The translations under genes and the position numbers were made by a program. A DNA stretch of 48,907 nucleotides from contig JAMZEJ010000012.1 in NCBI GenBank assembly GCA_024508355.1, positions 1 through 48,907 of the forward strand. Direction: 5' to 3'. Shown here piece by piece: positions 43,762 to 48,907 of the stretch; positions within the stretch are counted from its first letter, which is position 1; each line of letters opens with the position of its first letter. The stretch comes from Rhizosaccharibacter radicis (GTDB taxonomy: Bacteria; Pseudomonadota; Alphaproteobacteria; Acetobacterales; Acetobacteraceae). The notes under the pieces were generated by a model. That model saw only the letters and a list, made by a program, of their open reading frames with translations. It searched no databases and was not told the DNA's origin.

Positions 43762-44450
43762 CTAGCGCAAGCAGATGACGGCACAGGCGAGCGAGGTCAA
43801 GGCGAGATGCAGGTCAGTGCGGCGTTCGTAGCACTCGGGCAGGCGGCTGAACCGCGCCAACAAGGCGAAGGTGCGCTCAACAACCCAACGGTGACGCCCG
43901 AGGCGGGCGCTGCCCTCGACGCCACGCCGGACAATGCGGGGCTGGATGCCGCGGTCGCGGCGGCAGCGTCGGGGTCGCAGGCCTTATCCGCATGCAGCTT
44001 AGCCGGAGGACGCCACGACGTCTACGATGGCTAGCCCGAACGCCAGGTACCGCATCCAGCGTGGGCGCCAGCATGCGGCTGTCATTGCGGTTGGCGCCGC
44101 TCAGCATGATGCCGAGCGGTGTGCCCAGGGCGTCGGCGACAAGATGACGCTTCGCGCCCGGCCTGCCGCGATCTATCGGGTTAAGGTCAACCTCCTCGCC
44201 CCCATTTTGGCGTGTAGACTCACGCTGGCCAACGCCGCACGATGCCAGTGTAGGGCGCCTGCATCGTGCAGGCGCTGCAGCAGCACGCGATGCAGCCGTC
44301 TCCAGATCCCGGCGGCATGCCACTCGCTCAGCCGCCGCTAGCCAGGGCGGAACGATCCGGCGCTCGCTGTCGCCCGCCTTTCGGCTTAGGCATCTCAGGC
44401 GGCGGCGGTTCGATCACCGTCCAAAGGTCGTCAGGAACAAGCAGCGCCAT
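43762..44450 (-). pseudogene. Decayed IS5 family transposase (second subgroup)
   Basis: From ATG 44450 the text starts MALLVPDDLWTVIEPPPPEM and PKGGRQRAPDRSAL, then stops. Later frames give RLHRVLLQRLHDAGALHWHR, GGEEVDLNPIDRGRPGAKRH, LGIMLSGANRNDSRMLAPTL, RGIQPRIVRRGVEGSARLGR and HRWVVERTFALLARFSRLPE, ending ACAVICLR. This is a complete IS5 transposase outline with a deletion and several frameshifts. The stop codon lies inside a GATCTAGCGC motif at 43759. Confidence 0.8.
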
Positions 44451-44710
44451 GCTCCATCAGCGTCCGCACGCCGGTTCTGTCTCGGCTTTTGATTGGTTCC
44501 GCAAGGATGGGGATAGCGGACGCTGCCTCGGCCGATCGCCGAACGTTTACCGTGAATGGTTCCGGAACCTTGTAACTCTGGGGTGGCACCTGTAGGGCGA
44601 ACATCGCGCGTGGGACAGGGGAAGCCTATGTCGCTACGTGCTCTTAAAATAGGACGCTGACAGGCGCTTTGGGTGAACTTACCATCGACCTGAGAAAGGC
44701 AACAGCCGAT
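44451..44710. other. Spacer without recognised genes
   Basis: About 260 bp between two IS remnants. No gene or repeat recognised. Confidence 0.4.
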
Positions 44711-44881
44711 CTAGCACCACTTTGGCAGAGAGTTTGGAAGAGGGATTCCCTTCGAGGTTGATCGCTGATTCGTAGGAGACCGGCTATGGCGGGAGCTGGC
44801 GATGAATGGCGATTGGCGGATTGATCTCGATGCATGGCTGGCGCCGTTTTTGGCGGGGCTGGGCCACAAGGCTTATGCTCA
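44711..44881 (+). mobile_element. Left-end fragment of a second IS701-type copy
   Basis: From CTAGCACCACTTTGGCAGAG onwards this is almost identical to the first ~165 bp of the element at 40271, including the start of its transposase (LDAWLAPFLAGLGHKA). It breaks off where the IS5-type element at 44882 begins. The remainder is not found on the far side of that element, so the copy was cut by insertion plus deletion. Confidence 0.8.
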
Positions 44882-45697
44882 GGACTTTATTTCACAGCCA
44901 GAAGGTGACGGTGGCGGCGATGCAAATGGCCGAGAAGAAGGTGTGGGCGCAACGGTCGTAGCGGGTTGCGATGCGGCGCCAGTCCTTCAGGCCGCCGAAC
45001 ATGTTCTCGATGCGGTGGCGCTGGCGGTAGAGCGTCCGATCGTAGGGCAGAGGCAGTTTGCGTGACCGCGTGGAGGGAATGCACGGGGTGATGCCACGCT
45101 CTGCCAGTGAGGCGCGGAACCAGTTGCTGTCGTAGCCGCGGTCGCCGAGCAGCTCGCGTGCCCGCGGCAGGATGGGCAGCAGCAGGGCGGCACCGTGATG
45201 ATCGCTGCGCTGCCCCTCTGGCAGTAGCAGGGCCACAGATCTGCGCTGCCCGTCGCAAGCGGCGTGCAGCTTGGAGTTCAGGCCGCCTTTGGTCCGGCCG
45301 ATATGTCGAGAACCCCCTTTTGCAGTAGGCTTGCCGCCGTGCGGTGCGCTTTGAGATGGGTGGCGTCGATCATCAACCGTTCGGGCGCGCCGCCCTTGGC
45401 CGCCAGAGCGGCGAAGATGCGCGCGAATACGCCGAGCCGGCTCCACCGGATGAAGCGGTTGTAGAGGGTCTTGGGCGGGCCGTAGCCAAGTGGGGCGTCC
45501 TTCCACTGCAAGCCATAGCGGATCACGTAGATGATGCCGCTGATCACCCGCCGGTCGTCTACCCGCCGCAGCCCACGCTGCACCGGGAAGAGTGGCTCAA
45601 GGCGGCGCATCTGCGCGTCAGACAACATCGGTGGCTTCGGCATCCTGGACCCTCCGAATGCCGTCGAATCACGTCAGGCTCGCGCCGTAAAGGGTCC
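44882..45697 (-). mobile_element. IS5 family (IS427-like) element
   Basis: A full-length copy bounded by GGACTTTATTTC on the left and TAAAGGGTCC on the right (inward GGACCCTTTA). The flanks do not show a matching short duplication. It is inserted in the second IS701-type fragment. The shared right-end sequence with the partial copy at 33813-34420 defines the border. Confidence 0.75.
44892..45643 (-). CDS. IS427-like transposase in two overlapping frames
   Basis: Frame A from ATG 45643: LSDAQMRRLEPLFPVQRGLR, RRVISGIIYVIRYGLQWKDA, LMIDATHLKAHRTAASLLQK, ending near 45278. Frame B: HIGRTKGGLNSKLHAACDGQ, GDRGYDSNWFRASLAERG, RQRHRIENMFGGLKDWRRIA, TVTFWL, ending at 44892. The frames join at AAAAGGGGG (plus-strand CCCCCTTTT near 45305-45313), the usual programmed -1 site of this group. 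DDE residues are in the IDATH, GDRGYD and IENMFG blocks. This copy looks intact and may be active, possibly the source of the chimera at 33-34 kb. Confidence 0.85.
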
Positions 45698-45862
45698 GAG
45701 TCCAACAGGGCCGGGGCTACGTATCGAGCTTTATACTTCAGAACTACGTCGCGACCGACAATCTAAGTTGACCAAACGCGCCGGTGGTTCGGCCTTGATC
45801 GCGTGCCGACATTCCCACCACCTTACCAGCATCTGCTTGGGAAATTGCGGCGGGGTAGGACG

Positions 45863-46372
45863 CTACTTGCGCGGACGACCTCGCGCCGCTCGGGGCACAG
45901 CGGGCGTAGCTTCAGGCGCTATCAGAAGGATGCCAAACTTACATTTCGGACATTTCAGCTGCGGCGGTTGCTGCCGCGTGGCTTCCACCAAGCTCATCTG
46001 CAGGTGCGCCAGCCGTATTTCCAGCTGCGGGATCCTGCTAAGGACGTCCCGCGAGTCCGCGGCAGCGGTTGCAAGGGCCTGACGCTCTGCCTTGAGCTGT
46101 GCCTGCACCTCTGTCGCAAGCTCTGTAGCCGTGCCGCCCGCCTCGCGATGGGCGCCTTTCGGATTGCCCTCTACCTGAACCTCGCCGTCACGTGCAAAGC
46201 GATGACGGGGTCGTGGACTATCGGCCTGGAGCGGTGCCGTCCGTCCCGCCATGCTCTGCGCTGTGAGCTGGTGCTGGGGTGAGCCGAGGCGATCGAGCGC
46301 GTGCCGGAGTGCGTCCTCTCCGGAGGCGATCGACCCACCCGGACGAGACGGGTGCCTGCTATTTTCTGCCAA
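45863..46372 (-). CDS. Acetobacteraceae-type hypothetical protein with coiled coil and basic GRP tail
   Basis: Up to 169 residues from a TTG at 46372, or 129 from ATG 46252. Not assigned a function. The middle has RPRHRFARDGEV, a phrase I associate with accessory-gene proteins of this family of bacteria. A predicted coiled coil follows (ELATEVQAQLKAERQALATA, SRDVLSRIPQLEIRLAHLQM). Then come a CPKC pair that could form half of a zinc knuckle, and an AT-hook-like RGRPRK tail at the very end. The layout suggests a DNA-associated protein. Confidence 0.55.
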   Translation of the reverse strand: MAENSRHPSRPGGSIASGEDALRHALDRLGSPQHQLTAQSMAGRTAPLQADSPRPRHRFARDGEVQVEGNPKGAHREAGGTATELATEVQAQLKAERQALATAAADSRDVLSRIPQLEIRLAHLQMSLVEATRQQPPQLKCPKCKFGILLIAPEATPAVPRAARGRPRK

Positions 46373-46541
46373 GGGGGGTACTGTCTAAAATGAGTGGATG
46401 AAACTCTTTTCGTAACATCAGAGGACACCCAAGGAGCGTACTATCAAGAAGAAAATTAACCTGTCGTCAGATCGCCGGCTTGGCCTCTCAAGAACATCAC
46501 AGTTGCTAGATTCTCGAACAACATTAAGTTAGAAGAGCGTT
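46373..46541. promoter_or_regulatory. A+T-rich region upstream of the mucR-like pseudogene
   Basis: About 170 bp, A+T-rich (AAAATGAGTGGATGAAACTC, AAGAAGAAAATTAACC). It probably contains the former promoter of the mucR-like gene and the promoter of the convergently organised gene to its left. No motif stands out. Confidence 0.35.
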
Positions 46542-47035
46542 ATGACCGACACTGCTCCCGCTGTTCTCAGGCTGACCGCCCAGATCGTTAGCGCACATTG
46601 TTCGAACAACACGGTAGAGGCGGGATCCTTGCCGACACTTATTAAACAGGTGCACTAGGCCCTGGCCGACGTAGGGACGCCGGACGTAGTGAGCCGGAGA
46701 AGCCCACCCCTGCGGCTCCGATCAAGAGGTCTGTGTTCCCAGATTACATTGTGTGCCTTGAGGACGGCAAGAAGCTGAAGATGCTCAAGAGGCATTTGCA
46801 GAGCGCCTACGGCATGATGCCAGACGCGTATCGGGCCCGCTGGGGGCTGCCGTCAGACTATCCCATGGTGGCACCGAATTACGCGGCAACACGGAGCGCC
46901 CTCGCCCGCGAAATTGGGTTGGGACGCAAGGGGGTCGGAACTGCGGAGACCACCGGAGTGGAGGCTGAGCCCGACATCGACGCAGCGCAGGACGAGGCAT
47001 CGACGCCAAAACGCGGCCGCAGAAAGGCAGGCTGA
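46542..47035 (+). pseudogene. Second mucR/ros copy, inactivated
   Basis: ATG 46542 starts LRLTAQIVSAHCSNNTVEAG and SLPTLIKQVH, closely matching the intact copy at 11661-12131. CAC is then followed by TAG where the relative has CAG. A frame change downstream joins to RSVFPDYIVCLEDGKKLKML, KRHLQSAYGMMPDAYRARWG and LPSDYPMVAPNYAATRSALA. The 3' part (from 46733) could still be translated as a zinc-finger-only fragment. The second zinc-finger His is Ala here. It lies among mobile elements. Confidence 0.85.
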
Positions 47036-47060
47036 GGAGTCCGATCCTCTATCTCAGGAC

Positions 47061-47231
47061 TCAACTGCAAGGTCGGGCGAACAGATTCTTCACCGTCTTC
47101 GGCTTCTCTGGCGCTGCGATTGTATGCGGCAGCGCCCTAGGATGCGCCAGTCCCTGCTGGTCACGGGTGACGTCCAGGCTGCCGTAGAGCGCCAGCCGGC
47201 CCGTGCCGTTCTCGACCTTAAGGGTGAGCAT
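47061..47231 (-). CDS. Short hypothetical ORF
   Basis: 56 codons reading LTLKVENGTGRLALYGSLDV followed by TRDQQGLAHPRAL. The pattern looks protein-like (beta-hairpin with a conserved-looking SLDVTRDQ) rather than random, but no family was identified and it may be the end of a truncated gene. Confidence 0.3.
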   Translation of the reverse strand: MLTLKVENGTGRLALYGSLDVTRDQQGLAHPRALPHTIAAPEKPKTVKNLFARPCS

Positions 47232-47239
47232 CGCTGAGG

Positions 47240-47502
47240 GCGCCTTCTCCGACCCGATCGTCGGGAAGGTGGAGCAGGTCGCCCGGCGCCACAGTGCCGG
47301 CGACCAAATCATTCCCAACACGAGTACCTACCGGAGCATGTCTCCGACGCGGTTCCTAACGGTGGGCCACTCCATCGTGGCCGAGAACGAGACGACGATC
47401 CTCCGCCTGGCGCCCGAGGCCAGACCCTGGTGGTCGCCTGCGCCCCGCCCCCCAACCGCCCCGCCCGTTCGCCGGAATCGGCCACGTGGCGGGATCCATT
47501 GA
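47240..47502 (+). other. Open frame of uncertain status
   Basis: An open plus-strand frame with protein-like text (FSDPIVGKVEQVARRHSAGD, RFLTVGHSIVAENETTILRL) but a Pro-rich end. It could be a fragment of a gene broken by rearrangement. No start site or family is clear. Confidence 0.2.
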
Positions 47503-47559
47503 TCGCCTATAGCTAGGACGTGCTGCAGTCAGACGCTGTCAGATCCCGTATAAGCGCGT

Positions 47560-47837
47560 CTAGGCTGAGTTGATGAGGGCTTCGGTGGTGGCGAGGACGG
47601 CGGCGCATGCGATGCGCGCTTCTGCGACGTCCAGGCGACGACCGCGGTCGCGGAGCTGGCCGTCCTAATACGTCAGCCAGCCGAAGCGGCGTTCAACCCC
47701 CCAGCGTCGCGGCAGCACGGCGAACCCCATCTGACCGAGCGGACGGGTTACGATCTCGTGGCGTATACCGTGCCCGTCGGACCATGCGAGGCAGCGTTCG
47801 GCAGTGAATGCGCCGTCGAAGATGATAGCGCGCGGAC
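47560..47837 (-). pseudogene. IS5-type transposase C-terminal remnant with nonsense codon
   Basis: Reads IIFDGAFTAERCLAWSDGHG, VTRPLGQMGFAVLPRRWGVE, RRFGWLTY, then TAG, then DGQLRDRGRRLDVAEARIAC and ending EALINSA. The VLPRRWxVERxFGWLT block carries the final catalytic Glu of this transposase group. The stop replaces a Trp codon expected after WLTH/Y. The N-terminal half is missing. Confidence 0.75.
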
Positions 47838-48180
47838 TAGGTCAGGCTGCCTTGCCATCGTTGAGAGCGGGTAAAGTGTCACTTTCCTGAAATCAGCGGA
47901 GCACGACCGCGACCGCCAGCCAGTCTCCGACCCGCAGATGCCACCCAATCACCCGCACCACGGGCAGTGATGGCGTCAGGCTGCAGCTGTTCGGCGGGTC
48001 AGCTCGTTCCAGCCAAGCGGCTACCGCACACACAGCAACGTTCGAGACCATCTGCTTCAGGCGCGCCTTTTGGCGCGTCCGGTGCCGTGCTGTCCACATC
48101 CCTCCCACCCTTCCGCCCCGCCAGGCGGTTCACCTCAGGAGAAGATGGGGACAGACGGCATGGGATCGCTAAAACAGGCT
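47838..48180. other. Spacer before the adhesin gene end
   Basis: About 340 bp with no convincing gene. Short frames on both strands lack recognisable features. It separates the IS remnant from the stop of the partial adhesin. Confidence 0.4.
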
Positions 48181-48907
48181 TTACGATTGATGAAGTATGC
48201 AATGACGAATAAATGTGTCTGCGTTCATGTCAGTGATACCGTTGAACGTTATGCTTGAGCCTCCGGAAGAGCCATCGCTGATTTTTATTACTGTAGACGA
48301 AGATCCAGCGGGGATGCTAGTGCTGATGTATTGACCCATGCTAGACGCTCTCCCATCCCATCCAGCCATCTTGAGGCAATTGCTAATGTCGAAATAGTCG
48401 AAGCCGAAAGGATTTTCATTGTCGTACGTTATATTGGAATTTTCTGCCATAACGATGGTGTTTCCTGTTCCATATTCATGGATACTGTCTCCTTGGCCAG
48501 CTGATAGCACACTATTGTCAATAATAAACGACATGTTTTTTTGCGAGAAGGTCGATAGCTCTATTACTTGGTCTGTTTTTGGATCGATTTTGATATGTTG
48601 TTCATCAACAATGAATTCCTGCGTTGCGACTGAAGAGACAATCCTCCCAAAAGCGTCTGTTGTAGATGCTGATATTTTATAGTAGCCAGAGGTCAGGACG
48701 TTGCTGGAGTCGAGACTCCACATACCGTGTCCATTCGCCTTCGCCGTACCAACAACAAGCGTCTTATCCGAACCAGATGCAGTAATTGTGAGCGTCTGTC
48801 CTGGGTCTGCCATACCTTGTAGATGCAGTGTTGAAGCAGAGGTTACTACCGAGCCGACAGACGGAAGCATGTATCCGTCGGATGGAACGTTGATATTGAA
48901 CGACGCT
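48181..48907 (-). CDS. Large repeat adhesin, C-terminal end (partial, continues past the window)
   Basis: The frame is open to the right edge (SFNINVPSDGYM upstream of the first methionine), so only the last ~242 residues are seen. The first ~95 residues form an Ig-like/bacterial big domain (TLHLQGMADPGQTLTITASG, ANGHGMWSLDSSNVLTSGYY, STTDAFGRIVSS). The rest is Ser/Gly/Asn-rich beta-solenoid-like sequence (STFSQKNMSFIIDNSVLSAG, GTGNTIVMAENSNITYDNEN) of the kind found in secreted or surface adhesins. It is A+T-rich compared with the left half. Function in attachment or biofilm is inferred from the domain style. Confidence 0.7.
   Translation of the reverse strand, partial: ASFNINVPSDGYMLPSVGSVVTSASTLHLQGMADPGQTLTITASGSDKTLVVGTAKANGHGMWSLDSSNVLTSGYYKISASTTDAFGRIVSSVATQEFIVDEQHIKIDPKTDQVIELSTFSQKNMSFIIDNSVLSAGQGDSIHEYGTGNTIVMAENSNITYDNENPFGFDYFDISNCLKMAGWDGRASSMGQYISTSIPAGSSSTVIKISDGSSGGSSITFNGITDMNADTFIRHCILHQS

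Noticed and set aside
44711-45697. An intact IS701 transposon interrupted by IS5 (simple nesting)
   Set aside because: The right half of the IS701 copy is not present after 45697, so it is a truncated fragment, not a simple nested insertion.
46439-46530. A short lysine-rich frame (KKKINLSSDRRLGLS) after an AAGGAG
   Set aside because: It would need a rare ATC start, and nothing supports it as a gene.
1-48907. CRISPR arrays, rRNA genes, replication origin
   Set aside because: No regularly spaced identical repeats with unique spacers, no rRNA signature text, and no iteron/DnaA-box cluster convincing enough to call; the TGTAC array is too short for an iteron origin.

Overview
The window looks like chromosome or megaplasmid from an alphaproteobacterium, most likely of the family Acetobacteraceae. 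The left ~29 kb is very G+C-rich with tightly packed operons. It carries MucR/Ros and FCD-type regulators and alphaproteobacterial-style housekeeping genes. The right ~20 kb resembles the IS-littered accessory DNA of acetic-acid-type bacteria. The taxonomic call rests on protein flavour read by eye, not on a search.

Region 1 (1-11.6 kb): a decayed serine-recombinase tail, then a complete trans-4-hydroxy-L-proline utilisation cluster. A GntR/FCD regulator, a hydroxyproline 2-epimerase and a DapA-family deaminase are on the minus strand. Divergent to them on the plus strand are a FAD D-hydroxyproline oxidase, an alpha-ketoglutarate semialdehyde dehydrogenase, an APC permease, an M24 Xaa-Pro-type peptidase and a secreted DUF885 peptidase. 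Together they would release hydroxyproline from peptides, import it and convert it to 2-oxoglutarate. A palindromic operator candidate (ATCGTATACGAT) lies between the divergent arms.

Region 2 (11.6-19.5 kb): a MucR regulator, then a LysR regulator divergent from a complete malonate decarboxylase operon, mdcACDEGBH. It covers the catalytic subunits, the acyl carrier protein, prosthetic-group synthesis and attachment, and the malonyl loading enzyme. No malonate transporter gene is adjacent.

Region 3 (19.9-29.3 kb): housekeeping genes pncA, htpG, a lytic transglycosylase, an N-formylglutamate amidohydrolase, tRNA-Val(GAC), ruvX, gatCAB and tRNA-Ser(GCT). A strong small-RNA candidate with promoter, 5' hairpin, CCUCC-containing linker and Rho-independent terminator lies antisense to the end of the amidohydrolase gene (23560-23670).

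Region 4 (29.3-48.9 kb): lower-G+C accessory DNA. It holds an IS3 element (30336-31605), a ScpA-like fragment, a Uma2 gene, an IS5/IS6 transposase chimera and decayed IS3, IS5 and IS701 copies. It also holds two A+T-rich surface-carbohydrate genes (a GT61 glycosyltransferase fused to a discoidin-like domain, and a secreted right-handed beta-helix protein). Three short ORFs share one helical motif around an XRE regulator. There are also a decayed second mucR, adhesin debris, and the C-terminal end of a large repeat adhesin running off the right edge. A CTAG-containing motif (GATCTAGCGC) recurs at element ends across this region and in the recombinase remnant at the far left.
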